Assembly: GCA_038147495.1 (NCBI GenBank)
Contig: JAYQTT010000011.1
Coordinates: 25,625 to 89,624, forward strand
From: MED-G116 sp038147495
GTDB lineage: Bacteria; Pseudomonadota; Alphaproteobacteria; Puniceispirillales; Puniceispirillaceae
DNA: 64,000 nt
Direction of reading: 5' to 3'
Below the pieces are notes generated by a model. The model searched no databases. It was not told where the DNA came from and saw only the letters and a list, made by a program, of their open reading frames with translations. A program made the position numbers and the translations under genes. The stretch's first letter is position 1; each line of letters starts with the position of its first letter. Below, piece by piece: positions 26,020-34,943 of this stretch.

Positions 26020-26835
26020 ATGATGAATTCACAAAAGATGCAAGATTGGCTCACAAGCTTGACCGGTCAGCGCACGCCCACCCTCGCTTACGCAAAACCA
26101 CAGACGATTTTGCGGCTTGTGCCATTTTTTATCGGTGTGGTCGGACTTGCCAGCATCCCCGCGCAGGCATTAACCCTGAAAACCGGCGAAGTTCTGGCAA
26201 GTGATGGCACCGTTCATATGGGCGCGTCACCGGAAAACCGCGCCAATATCATTGCCAATGCGAAAGAGCAGGATATTCCGGCGGGTGTCTATGGCAGCAA
26301 TATTTATGTCGTGACCGGTGATGAGGTGACATTTGTCCACCGCAACGAGTTACGCGGCAAAACCAAGGATACAATGATTGCCATTGTGGGAGACAGTGTG
26401 GTGCAGAATCTCACCGGCAATGACGACATCACCTTTGACGATGTGATGGCAGTCAATGAGATTTCCAGTTCCACCGGCGTTGATGTCGAAACATTGCTGG
26501 ATAGCGAGGAATTGGCCGCGCTTGATCCGGAAACACTTGCCGAAATTCAAGACTTTAGCAGCGAGACCGGCATCACCGTGGAAAACCTTATGGCCGTCAA
26601 TGATGTTCTTGCCTCGCTTCCAGACGACCAGATAGATGACTTTATCTCCGACATTGAAGATATGGTCGATGAGGGCCTTGCAGATGAAGTCAATCAATTG
26701 ATGGCCGATTTGAAAGATATTGACGGTGGCTTGGAAGCGATCATGGAATATGAGAGCTATGATGATTGCGTTGCATCGGGTGGTGGTGACGTGTGTGACC
26801 AGACCCAGGCCGCGATTGACAGAAGCGGACTGTAA
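26020..26835 (+). CDS. Secreted acidic protein with an internal duplication, function unknown
   Basis: A 271-residue protein I cannot assign. A hydrophobic stretch at residues 28-50 (RLVPFFIGVVGLASIPAQA) acts as a signal peptide, with cleavage probably after AQA. The mature part is strongly acidic. It contains two related segments: VNEISSSTGVDVETLL, and FSSETGITVENLMAVNDVL about 47 residues later, which suggests a duplicated helical unit. The end has a C-x8-C pair (DCVASGGGDVC). GGAGAG precedes the start, and a strong terminator follows the gene, so it is a single-gene transcript. Confidence 0.65.
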   Translation: MMNSQKMQDWLTSLTGQRTPTLAYAKPQTILRLVPFFIGVVGLASIPAQALTLKTGEVLASDGTVHMGASPENRANIIANAKEQDIPAGVYGSNIYVVTGDEVTFVHRNELRGKTKDTMIAIVGDSVVQNLTGNDDITFDDVMAVNEISSSTGVDVETLLDSEELAALDPETLAEIQDFSSETGITVENLMAVNDVLASLPDDQIDDFISDIEDMVDEGLADEVNQLMADLKDIDGGLEAIMEYESYDDCVASGGGDVCDQTQAAIDRSGL

Positions 26836-26931
26836 TTTGGTCTCCCAAGGACCAAAGCATCAAGTCTCGTGATCTGGCAGTTCGGCACAGCAAATTGCCG
26901 AGCCGCCGTTTAGAATATAGCCACAGAATTT

Positions 26932-26966
26932 CAGGCACCGTTGGCAACATCGGTGCCTGTTTTTTG
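26932..26966 (+). terminator. Rho-independent terminator after the secreted acidic protein gene
   Basis: CAGGCACCG and CGGTGCCTG form a perfect 9 bp stem with a 10-base loop, followed by TTTTTT on the plus strand. It lies about 100 bp after the stop. Confidence 0.93.
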
Positions 26967-27034
26967 TTGTGCAGTTTTGCACAAATCTCAGACTGAGAGC
27001 GCGTCAGCACCAGCCCTGGAGCATCGATGATGCA

Positions 27035-27069
27035 CTTTTGCGATATTTTGAAAAATATTTTATCAAAAG
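27035..27069. promoter_or_regulatory. Imperfect dyad upstream of the TRAP operon
   Basis: CTTTTG at 27035 is mirrored by CAAAAG ending at 27069, with a nested GATA/TATC pair and an A/T-rich centre. It is 107-141 bp upstream of dctP and could be a repressor site. No regulator gene is adjacent. The symmetry is seen; function is inferred. Confidence 0.35.
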
Positions 27070-27175
27070 CGTGGTATTATTGCGTTGCGCGCCCGTCAAA
27101 GCTTATTTACTTTGTGGATCAGAAATCGTGCGATGAAGTCTCAGATGGAGGCCGTCCCACGTGTAGGAGGAAATA

Positions 27176-28278
27176 ATGACTAAAATTACAAATAGACGAA
27201 AATTTTTAAAAGGGTCGGCTGTTGCTGGTGTAGCTGCAGCCGGCACATTGGCTGCACCGCACGTGCGCGCGGACGGCCACGGCGTGACCTTGAAGATGCA
27301 AGCTGCTTGGGGCGGAGGCATTTTCCTCGAGAACGCGAAATCATATGTCGATCGCGTTCATGCAATGGCTGGTAACGATCTGAAGATAGACCTGCTCGCT
27401 GTGAACGCCGTCGTCAAGACAAGCCAGATGCAGGATGCTGTCCATCGCGGCGTTCTTGACGCGTGTCACTACGTGCCAGCGTATTGGTATTCAAAGTCAA
27501 AGGCTGCATCACTGTTCGGTACTGGCCCATGCTTTGGCTGGTCATCACAGGAAGTGCTTGGCTGGTGCCATTATGGCGGCGGCATGGAGCTCTTCAATGA
27601 GCTGATGGGATCGTTGGCCTGAATGTTGTGTCATTCTTCAACAGCCCAATGCCTGCACAGCCGATGGGATGGTTCAAGGAAGAGATCAAAGACGCCTCAC
27701 AGATGAACGGCCTGAAATACCGGACAGTTGGCCTTGCTGCTGACGTTCTGATGGAAATGGGTATGTCAGTTGTGCAATTGCCTGGTGGTGAAATTCAGCC
27801 GGCTATGAAGTCTGGTTTGATCGATGCTGCCGAGTTCAACAATCCGACGTCAGACCGTGACTTTGGTATGCAGGATGTGTCCAAACATTATCACCTTGCG
27901 TCATTTCACCAGTCACAGGAATTCTTCGAGGTGTCGTTTAACAAGAAGAAGTACGAGTCACTCCCTGCCGAGCTTCAGGCAATTCTGAAATATGCTTCTG
28001 AGGCAGAGAACTCAAACTTCTACTGGCACAACACAAAGCGCTACGCTGAAGATTTGACAAAGCTGCGCGGTGTTGGCGTCAATGTGTACCGTACACCTGA
28101 CTCGGTGATGACAGAGCAGCTGAAAGCGTGGGATATCGTTGTGGACCGTATCTCAGCTGAAGATCCGTTCTTTGCCAAGGTCGTTGCATCACAAAAAGCA
28201 TATGCCAAGGAAGTGATGAACTACCTGAACCTGAACCAGCCAGACTACAAGATGGCCTACAACCACTACTTCGGTTAA
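27176..28278 (+). CDS. dctP: TRAP transporter substrate-binding protein (frameshifted)
   Basis: Periplasmic solute receptor of a TRAP transporter. It opens with a twin-arginine signal (NRRKFLKGSAVAG) after a perfect AGGAGG. The first frame ends at 27622 after NELMGSLA; the second resumes with IVGLNVVSFFNSPMPAQPM to the stop at 28278. Adding one G to the GGG run at 27607-27609 joins them into about 367 residues, the normal length. Segments such as LPGGEIQPAMKSGLIDAAEF are typical of DctP. The likely cause of the split is a sequencing error. It heads the dctPQM-amidase operon; the ligand is unknown. Confidence 0.88.
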
Positions 28279-28297
28279 GCCACAAAGACTTAACATC

Positions 28298-28329
28298 GGG
28301 CCAGTGGGACACTCCCTCTGGCCCTTTTA
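28298..28329 (+). terminator. Terminator-like hairpin between dctP and dctQ
   Basis: GGGCCAG and CTGGCCC form the outer stem, with an inner GGGA/TCCC stem and CAC loop, followed by TTTT. It can reduce read-through so that the binding protein is made in excess of the membrane subunits, as also seen between livK and livH. Confidence 0.85.
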
Positions 28330-28416
28330 TTTCCTTTAAGAAGTTTGATTTAATTATTTTGATCTTTATGCTCCCGCCTTTGTTGGAACAGGCGTAAGCA
28401 TTATGAGGGCGCTCAC

Positions 28417-28977
28417 ATGACACAGTTTGTATACGCTATTGAAAGCTTGAGCGTTTGGGTTGGACGCGCCTTTGGCTGGTGCATCCTCGTTTTGACTTTC
28501 TCGGTGTCCTACGAGGTGTTCGTCCGCTATGTGCTGAACTCACCAACGGTCTGGGCGTTCGACATGATGATCCAGATGTATGGCGCTCTTTTTCTGATGG
28601 CGGGGCCTTATGCGCTGGCACAAGACACTCATGTTCGTGGTGATGTTCTATATCGCCTCTTTCCAGTGATCTGGCAGGCCCGTATCGATTTTGCACTCTA
28701 TCTGCTGTTTTTCTTCCCCGGCATGCTGGCCTTGTTCTGGTTCGGCTGGGAAATTGCCGCTGATAGCTGGCGCTACAAGGAAGTCAGCTGGAACTCACCT
28801 GCCCGTATTCAGATTTATTTCTTCAAAACTTTGATCCCGGTTGCCGGTCTCCTTCTCATTCTTCAAGGTTTGGCCGAGCTCGTTCGCTGTTGGCGTGCCA
28901 TGGAAACAGGGGTTTGGATGAAACGCCTTGATGACGTCAAGGAAACCGAAGACCTGCTTATCGAAGAGAGCAAATAA
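28417..28977 (+). CDS. dctQ: TRAP transporter small membrane subunit (DctQ)
   Basis: A 186-residue inner-membrane protein with four hydrophobic segments, as in DctQ. Family landmarks are FSVSYEVFVRYVLNSPTVWA in the first third and the HVRGDVLYRLFP loop in the middle. With DctM it forms the Na+-coupled carrier. It begins 138 bp after the dctP stop, beyond a terminator-like hairpin, and dctM follows after 38 bp. Confidence 0.92.
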   Translation: MTQFVYAIESLSVWVGRAFGWCILVLTFSVSYEVFVRYVLNSPTVWAFDMMIQMYGALFLMAGPYALAQDTHVRGDVLYRLFPVIWQARIDFALYLLFFFPGMLALFWFGWEIAADSWRYKEVSWNSPARIQIYFFKTLIPVAGLLLILQGLAELVRCWRAMETGVWMKRLDDVKETEDLLIEESK

Positions 28978-29015
28978 GACACAGCGCCCCTTCGCCTTTT
29001 CAAGGAACAAGTGAT

Positions 29016-30380
29016 ATGACCGATCCACAAATTGCCATTTTGATGCTGTGCCTGTTTATCTTTCTGGTGCTGTTGGGATTTCCGATTGCATTCACACTTT
29101 TGGCAATGGGTGTCGGCTTCGGCTATTACGCCTATTATCAGGGCGGTGCGGACACCTTTGCTGAATTGCTGAATAACAACATCTTCTATCTACTGAACCA
29201 GAACACCTATTCAGTGATGGAAAATGACACATTGGTGGCGATCCCGCTGTTCCTGTTTATGGGCTATGTTGTCGAACGCGCCAATATCGTTAACCGCCTG
29301 TTCTATTCATTGCAAATGGCGGCCCGCAACCTGCCGGGGTCAATGGCAATAGCCGCTTTGTTGACCTGCGCAGTCTTTTCAACCGCCTCTGGTATTGTTG
29401 GCGCGGTGGTGACCTTGATGGGTTTGCTCGCATTTCCGGCAATGGCGAACGCAGGCTATAACAAGCAATTTGCCTCTGGTGTGATTTGCGCCGGTGGAAC
29501 GTTGGGTATCCTGATCCCGCCCTCAATCATGCTGATTGTTTATGCGGCCATTGCTGAACTTTCGCCGCTGCGTTTGTATGCGGCCGCAATGTTCCCCGGA
29601 TTGTTGCTGGCCGGTCTGTATATTCTTTATGTGGTGGTGCGCGTCTTCTTCCAGCCGCAATTGGCCCCAAAACCACGCGCTGAAGATGTCCCGCCAGCGT
29701 CACAGATTTATTGGGACTTGATAGTCTCTTTCGTGCCACTGACGGCCCTGATTGCGATGGTTCTTGGCTCTATTCTGGGTGGCCTTGCAACACCGGCTGA
29801 GGCAGCGGCTATGGGTGCGCTTGGTGGCCTGATCCTTGCCGCCTTATACCGGTCATTGACCTGGACCAAGGTGAAGGAATCTGTGTTCCTGACAGCAAAA
29901 GCCACCGCTATGGTATGTTGGCTCTTTGTTGGTTCATGGACATTCGCATCAGTGTTCTCATATCTGGGCGGGCATGACGTGATTGAGCATTGGGTGCTGG
30001 CGATGAATCTGGAACCATGGCAGTTTCTGGTGATGGTCCAGCTCATTATTTTCCTGCTTGGCTGGCCTCTCGAATGGTCGGAGATCCTGATCATCTTCGT
30101 GCCGATTTTCCTGCCGATGCTGGATACCTTTGGCGTGAACCCCTATTTCTTCGCAATGCTGGTGGCGCTGAATTTGCAAACCTCCTTCCTGACGCCACCG
30201 ATGGCGATGTCGGCCTATTACCTGAAGGGCGTTCTGAAAAACCAGATCGAGCTGGTAGATATTTTCAAGGGCATCCTGCCCTATCTGGCGATCGTCATTT
30301 TCTCGATGGTGCTGTTGTACCAGTTCCCCGGTATCGCGCTTTGGCTTCCTGATTATCTGTTTGGTGAATATGTCCAATAG
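29016..30380 (+). CDS. dctM: TRAP transporter large membrane subunit (DctM)
   Basis: A 454-residue inner-membrane protein with about twelve hydrophobic segments. It contains the DctM landmarks GYVVERANIVNRLFYS, the helix-pair segment FSTASGIVGAVVTLMGLLAF, and ICAGGTLGILIPPSIMLIVY, which forms part of the substrate and Na+ site. Length is normal for the subgroup. It starts 38 bp after dctQ and is followed 34 bp later by an amidase gene, suggesting that the imported compound is an amide. Confidence 0.94.
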   Translation: MTDPQIAILMLCLFIFLVLLGFPIAFTLLAMGVGFGYYAYYQGGADTFAELLNNNIFYLLNQNTYSVMENDTLVAIPLFLFMGYVVERANIVNRLFYSLQMAARNLPGSMAIAALLTCAVFSTASGIVGAVVTLMGLLAFPAMANAGYNKQFASGVICAGGTLGILIPPSIMLIVYAAIAELSPLRLYAAAMFPGLLLAGLYILYVVVRVFFQPQLAPKPRAEDVPPASQIYWDLIVSFVPLTALIAMVLGSILGGLATPAEAAAMGALGGLILAALYRSLTWTKVKESVFLTAKATAMVCWLFVGSWTFASVFSYLGGHDVIEHWVLAMNLEPWQFLVMVQLIIFLLGWPLEWSEILIIFVPIFLPMLDTFGVNPYFFAMLVALNLQTSFLTPPMAMSAYYLKGVLKNQIELVDIFKGILPYLAIVIFSMVLLYQFPGIALWLPDYLFGEYVQ

Positions 30381-30414
30381 CCACCCGACACATGCGTCTC
30401 ACGGTGTTTAGGTC

Positions 30415-31737
30415 ATGACCACAGCGGCTGAACTTGTTGAATTATTGCGTGACGGCAAGGTCACGTCACGAAGCCTTGTTGAGCAGTCCTTTGCCCGCAT
30501 TGAAGAGACTGAAGCCGATATTCAGGCGTGGGCATATCTCGACAAAGGCGCCGCGCTTGCGCGTGCTGATGAAATGGACGCAATACGATACACTGGCCGG
30601 CCCATGGGGGCTTTGCATGGCATCCCCATCGGCCTTAAAGACATTATCGATACGCGCGACATGCCAACTGAATGCGGCACGCCGCTTATGGCGGGGCGCC
30701 AGCCCGATGCTGACGCCGCACTTGTCGAGAGATTGCTTGATGCCGGTGCCGTTATCATCGGCAAGACGGTAACAACCGAATTCGCCTTTATGTATCCGTC
30801 CAAGACACACAACCCGCACAATTTAGACTATAGCCCGGGCGGATCATCTGCTGGTTCTGCGGCCGCTGTCGCCGCCGGGCATGTGCCGCTTGCTGTTGGC
30901 TCACAAACCAATGGCTCGGTTATCCGGCCAGCCGCCTTTTGTGGCACCTATGGGTTTAAACCAACCACCGGGATCATCTCTCGCCGTGGGTTGTTGAGCC
31001 AATCACCCGTGCTTGATCAGGTTGGCGTGTTTGCCACCAATATTGAAGATCTGGGACTGCTGGCTGATGTTCTTGGCGGATATGATGCAAGCGACACCCT
31101 CTCCTATCCACGGCCAAGGCCCGGCATGTACAAAGGGGCAAAGAGCGAGCCACCGGTTGAACCAAATTTTGTCTGGTTTGAAATGCCGTATTTTGACAGG
31201 CTGCATGATGATGCCCGCGCTGGCATGATGGAAGTCGTGGATGCACTTGGCGGGCAGGTCGAAATCATGGATGCCGAAGCATCATTTGGCAGTCTGATCG
31301 AAGCCCATCAAATCATCATGGAATACCAGATTGCCCAATCACTTGGCTGGACATTGGATAAAGACCCGGACAATGTCAGCCCTAAAATTGCCGACTCCAT
31401 CAAGCGTGGTCGTGGTTTCAGCGATGAAGCTTTTGCCGAGGCTTGCGAGATCCGCACCAACACCATTGAATATTTTAAATCCTTCTTCCGTGATTTTGAT
31501 GCCATCCTGACCCCGTCTGCCCCTGGCCCGGCACCGCGCTTTGATGAGGGGACAGGCGACCCGATCTTTTCTACAATTTGGACGCTGTGCGGCCTCCCCT
31601 GTGTTACCATGCCATTGCTTGGAACGGAGAACGGCCTTCCCATGGGTGTTCAACTTGTTGGTGGCAGCGAGGAAGACGATCGCCTGCTTCGCACTGCAAA
31701 CTGGATGCTGCGGCATCTCACGAACGAAACCGAATAG
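30415..31737 (+). CDS. Amidase-signature hydrolase
   Basis: A 440-residue cytosolic hydrolase of the amidase-signature family. The Ser-cisSer-Lys triad is visible: K75 in GLKD, S145 in GGSSAGSAAAV, and nucleophile S168 in GSQTNGSVIRPAAFCG. Length and order are normal. It splits an amide to acid and ammonia or amine. It lies directly after dctPQM and ahead of a 2-hydroxyacid dehydrogenase gene, which suggests a pathway that imports an amide and oxidises or reduces the product. Its stop overlaps the ribosome-binding site of the next small gene. The substrate is unknown. Confidence 0.92.
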   Translation: MTTAAELVELLRDGKVTSRSLVEQSFARIEETEADIQAWAYLDKGAALARADEMDAIRYTGRPMGALHGIPIGLKDIIDTRDMPTECGTPLMAGRQPDADAALVERLLDAGAVIIGKTVTTEFAFMYPSKTHNPHNLDYSPGGSSAGSAAAVAAGHVPLAVGSQTNGSVIRPAAFCGTYGFKPTTGIISRRGLLSQSPVLDQVGVFATNIEDLGLLADVLGGYDASDTLSYPRPRPGMYKGAKSEPPVEPNFVWFEMPYFDRLHDDARAGMMEVVDALGGQVEIMDAEASFGSLIEAHQIIMEYQIAQSLGWTLDKDPDNVSPKIADSIKRGRGFSDEAFAEACEIRTNTIEYFKSFFRDFDAILTPSAPGPAPRFDEGTGDPIFSTIWTLCGLPCVTMPLLGTENGLPMGVQLVGGSEEDDRLLRTANWMLRHLTNETE

Positions 31738-31746
31738 GAGAGCGTG

Positions 31747-31944
31747 ATGATTTCACCCCTCACCAAACTTATAACCGCAGGCATCGGCACGATACTTGTG
31801 ATGATTTTTGTGTTTGGCCTTGCCGAGAGTATCAGCGCTGGCTTTGCCGGATTCTGGGGTGGTTTGCCCTTCTGGATTATCGCCATCGCGGTCATGCTAC
31901 TGACGTTGTATGACTTCTATGACGAGACCATTCGTAAAAAATAG
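31747..31944 (+). CDS. Small two-helix membrane protein in the TRAP-amidase operon
   Basis: A 65-residue protein of unknown family. Two hydrophobic segments (ITAGIGTILVMIFVFGLA and FWIIAIAVMLLTLYDFY) are separated by a Gly/Trp-rich loop, and the end is basic (DETIRKK). It has GGAG six bases before ATG 31747. It begins nine bases after the amidase stop and ends 15 bases before the dehydrogenase start, so it is clearly part of the operon. It could be an accessory subunit of the transporter, but that is a guess. Confidence 0.7.
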   Translation: MISPLTKLITAGIGTILVMIFVFGLAESISAGFAGFWGGLPFWIIAIAVMLLTLYDFYDETIRKK

Positions 31945-31959
31945 ACAGCGGAACAGATC

Positions 31960-32925
31960 ATGGCAGACAAGCCCGTCGTCTGGATTTCGCGGCGTATTTC
32001 GGATGCATCGCTTGCGCGCGCAGAGCGTGATTATAATTGCATCATCAATCACGAAGATTTGCCCAGCACGCCCGACCAGATCGTTGAAATGAGCGGCAAG
32101 GTAGATGCGATACTTGCCTGCCATTCAGAAATTTTTGATGCCAACATCATCCCTCGCCTTTCCAGCCGGTTGAAGATCATCGCCAATCATTCGGTTGGCA
32201 CAGACCATTGCGACCTTGCCGGGCTGCGTGCCGCCAACATCGCCGTCACCAACACGCCTGATGTGTTATCTGACGCCACTGGCGAGATCGCCTTGCTGTT
32301 AATGCTTGGTGCCGCACGGCGCGCGGTTGAAGGCGATCGCCTTGTCCGCAAACAGGAATGGGATTTCTGGTCACCGGCATTTATGGTCGGCAAACAGGTG
32401 ACCGGACAACGTCTTGGCATCATCGGCATGGGCCGTGTGGGACAGGTGATGGCGCGCAATGCGCGCGGCCTGAATATGGAAATTCACTATTATAACCGCC
32501 AACGGCTAACACCGGAACGCGAGCAAGGTGCCGTCTATCACGATACGGTTGAGAGCCTTCTTGGCGTGTCTGACTTTCTGTCATTGCATTGCCCAGCCAC
32601 ACCCGAAACAACCGGGTTAATGAGCGCAGACCGGTTCGCCATGCTTCCGGATGGTGCCATCATCGTCAATACGGCCCGCGGTGCATTGGTCGATGAGGAT
32701 GCACTTTTGGCGGCGCTGAACTCAGGCAAACTTGCCGCCGCGGGGCTTGATTGTTTTGCCGTGGAGCCGGGTGGTAATCCGGCATTCGCTGCGCATGAGA
32801 ATATCTTCATGTTGCCCCATATTGGCAGCGCAACAGGCGCGACGCGTGATGCCATGGGGTTTCGGGCACTCGATAATCTTGACGCATTTTTTGCTGGTAA
32901 CACCCCTGCCGATCTGGTGAATTGA
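31960..32925 (+). CDS. D-2-hydroxyacid dehydrogenase family protein
   Basis: A 321-residue NAD(P)-dependent enzyme of the D-2-hydroxyacid dehydrogenase family (glyoxylate/hydroxypyruvate reductase type). The nucleotide motif is LGIIGMGRVGQVMARNARG, the catalytic arginine is in VNTARGALVDE, the glutamate in FAVEPGG and the histidine in LPHIGSATG. It interconverts a 2-oxoacid and a D-2-hydroxyacid. It follows the small membrane gene by 15 bp. Together with the amidase it suggests a route that ends in a hydroxy- or oxoacid. The substrate is not known. Confidence 0.92.
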   Translation: MADKPVVWISRRISDASLARAERDYNCIINHEDLPSTPDQIVEMSGKVDAILACHSEIFDANIIPRLSSRLKIIANHSVGTDHCDLAGLRAANIAVTNTPDVLSDATGEIALLLMLGAARRAVEGDRLVRKQEWDFWSPAFMVGKQVTGQRLGIIGMGRVGQVMARNARGLNMEIHYYNRQRLTPEREQGAVYHDTVESLLGVSDFLSLHCPATPETTGLMSADRFAMLPDGAIIVNTARGALVDEDALLAALNSGKLAAAGLDCFAVEPGGNPAFAAHENIFMLPHIGSATGATRDAMGFRALDNLDAFFAGNTPADLVN

Positions 32926-32962
32926 CCTGCCAAAGCACAATTTGCAAATACAAGGGTCTGAC

Positions 32963-33535
32963 ATGCAGTCACAATTCATTGATTTTCTGACGACACGCCG
33001 CTCTGTTACCGCCAAAACCATGGCACCGGGCAAGGTTGATCCGAACCATCTTGACCAAATTCTGACAGCTGGCATTCGCGTTCCCGACCATGGCGCTCTG
33101 AAACCTTGGAAGCTGGTGGTTATCACTGGCGACACAAGGCGTAAGCTTGACGAAGACGTGATCCTGTCTGAATTCAGGCTGGCCAATCCCGATGCCAAGC
33201 CAGAGGTTGAGGCGGTAGAACATGGGCGGTTGCAACGTGCCGATGTGGTGATCGCAGTCTTATCCTCACCGGTTGAACATTCGAGCATCGTCGAGTGGGA
33301 GATGCACCTGTCGGCGGGTGCAGTCTGTACGACTTTGCTCTATGCCGCACAATCACTTGGGTATGCAGCGCAATGGTTGACCGAATGGTACGCCTATAAT
33401 GACAAGATGTTGCAGGCACTTGGCGGCAAAGCAGGCCATGACCGGATCGCCGGTTTCATCTATATCGGCGAGAAAATCAAGCCGCCAATGGAACGCACCA
33501 GACCGGATCCGGCAACCGTCATCACACGCCTCTAG
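32963..33535 (+). CDS. Nitroreductase family protein (YdjA-like)
   Basis: A 190-residue flavoprotein of the nitroreductase superfamily. It has the family opening FLTTRRSVTAKTM, the FMN-contacting segment APGKVDPNHLDQILTAGIRVPDH, and TTLLYAAQSLGYAAQWLTEW. Length is typical of the short YdjA-like group. The start at 32963 has AAGGG about 11 bases upstream. It follows the dehydrogenase by 37 bp and is the last plus-strand gene of this run before the minus-strand phnM. Activity on a nitro compound or quinone is possible but not shown. Confidence 0.88.
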   Translation: MQSQFIDFLTTRRSVTAKTMAPGKVDPNHLDQILTAGIRVPDHGALKPWKLVVITGDTRRKLDEDVILSEFRLANPDAKPEVEAVEHGRLQRADVVIAVLSSPVEHSSIVEWEMHLSAGAVCTTLLYAAQSLGYAAQWLTEWYAYNDKMLQALGGKAGHDRIAGFIYIGEKIKPPMERTRPDPATVITRL

Positions 33536-33692
33536 ACATCCTGGGGCCGGGCGACACCTTGCCACATCGCCAGATGACTGTTTCGCAATGATAATTTACG
33601 CATAAAGAGTGGGTGCCAACACACTCCACCGTTAACGAAACTCATGGGCCATCGTCAAACGGCGTGGTCCATGATTTTTTTAGCAGTGGTTA

Positions 33693-34835
33693 TTACGCCA
33701 CCTGCCGGCCCTTGTTCCAGACACCCTTGACCAATGGCAGGTCATCATTCACGGCAAAACGCACGATATCGGCACGCTTGCCGACCATCAGCCGCCCTCT
33801 ATCATGAAGTCCGGCAGCGTCTGCAGGCATTGCGGTCACTGTGCGCAAGCCCGCCGCCATATCATTTGCCTCACGTCCAAGCCTGACCGCCGCCATCAAC
33901 AATGCCGCTGGCACATAATCAGAGCTTAAAATGTCCAACAACCCCTGCCCGGCAAGATCCATCGCCGCAACATTTCCTGAATGCGATCCACCGCGAATAA
34001 CATTTGGCGCCCCCATCATGATGAATTGCTGATGTTTTCGGCATGCGTTGGCAGCTTCAACTGTTGTCGGAAATTCGGCCACAATAACACCCTGAGCGTG
34101 GGACATGCTGACGTCATCGATCGTTGTGTCGTCATGACTTGCCAGAATGGCGTCTATCTGGCGGGCAAAATCAACGGCATGCGCACGGTGCTTATCGAGA
34201 TACAAACCCTGCATTTCGGTTAACCGCTTGAAATGCGCCTGAATACCATCCTCATCAAAGCCGTGTTTGCCCATCAGATATTGACGCAGTTTTGTCACAT
34301 CACGAAATTGCCGTTGACCGGGTGTGTGATCCATCAACGAGACAAGCCCAACGCGGTCATCACGGGAAAACTCACTCATCTCATCGACAAGAGTTTCGGT
34401 GCATAATTCCGCCCGCAGATGAATGTGGTGCGAGGTTTTCAACACGCCCTCACGCCGCAGGCCTAAAATCTGATCCGCTGTCTCACGCGCGTAACGCAAA
34501 TAACCCTTGCCCTTTGCCTTGGCGTCCGAGCCAACACGAAGGGCATCAAAGACCGTGGTAATTCCCGCACCGGCTATTTCTCGATCATGGCTAAGGACAG
34601 CCGCACGCTTGGGCCAGTGCACGCCCGGACGCGGCTGTAGATGACGCTCCAGATTGTCTGTGTGCAATTCAATAAGGCCGGGTGCAATATAGTCACCTTC
34701 GCAATCGATGGCGCCTGCTGGCACTGACGATCCGCTATCCACGGCAACAATGTCCATACCGTCAAAAGACACCGCCCCATGTATTTGATCTGTTTCGGTT
34801 ATGATTTGGGCGTTTGCGAGCGTGGTCATTGTCAT
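33693..34835 (-). CDS. phnM: PhnM, alpha-D-ribose 1-methylphosphonate 5-triphosphate diphosphatase
   Basis: A 380-residue amidohydrolase-fold enzyme. In the C-P lyase pathway PhnM releases pyrophosphate from the ribose 1-phosphonate 5-triphosphate made by PhnGHIL. Visible metal-site segments are GDYIAPGLIELHTDNLERH, with the HTDN motif, and VLSHDREIAGAGITTVFDAL. The end has the amidohydrolase VGKRADIVRFAVND. It is on the same strand as the phn operon but separated from it by the opposite-facing DUF1045 gene, so it has its own promoter in the 34836-34943 region. Confidence 0.95.
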   Translation of the reverse strand: MTMTTLANAQIITETDQIHGAVSFDGMDIVAVDSGSSVPAGAIDCEGDYIAPGLIELHTDNLERHLQPRPGVHWPKRAAVLSHDREIAGAGITTVFDALRVGSDAKAKGKGYLRYARETADQILGLRREGVLKTSHHIHLRAELCTETLVDEMSEFSRDDRVGLVSLMDHTPGQRQFRDVTKLRQYLMGKHGFDEDGIQAHFKRLTEMQGLYLDKHRAHAVDFARQIDAILASHDDTTIDDVSMSHAQGVIVAEFPTTVEAANACRKHQQFIMMGAPNVIRGGSHSGNVAAMDLAGQGLLDILSSDYVPAALLMAAVRLGREANDMAAGLRTVTAMPADAAGLHDRGRLMVGKRADIVRFAVNDDLPLVKGVWNKGRQVA

Positions 34836-34943
34836 AGCTTTGCTACCTGAAGATGGAAATAAGAACGACGTTACACGAAAAATATATCGTTGACGTCAAA
34901 CAGCGGCTTTATTGTGTATGAATTACATTTGGAGCTTGTACCA

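Noticed and set aside
34836..34943. Possible Pho box in the phnM/DUF1045 promoter
   Set aside because: No repeat close enough to the CTGTCAT-type PhoB pattern could be found by eye.
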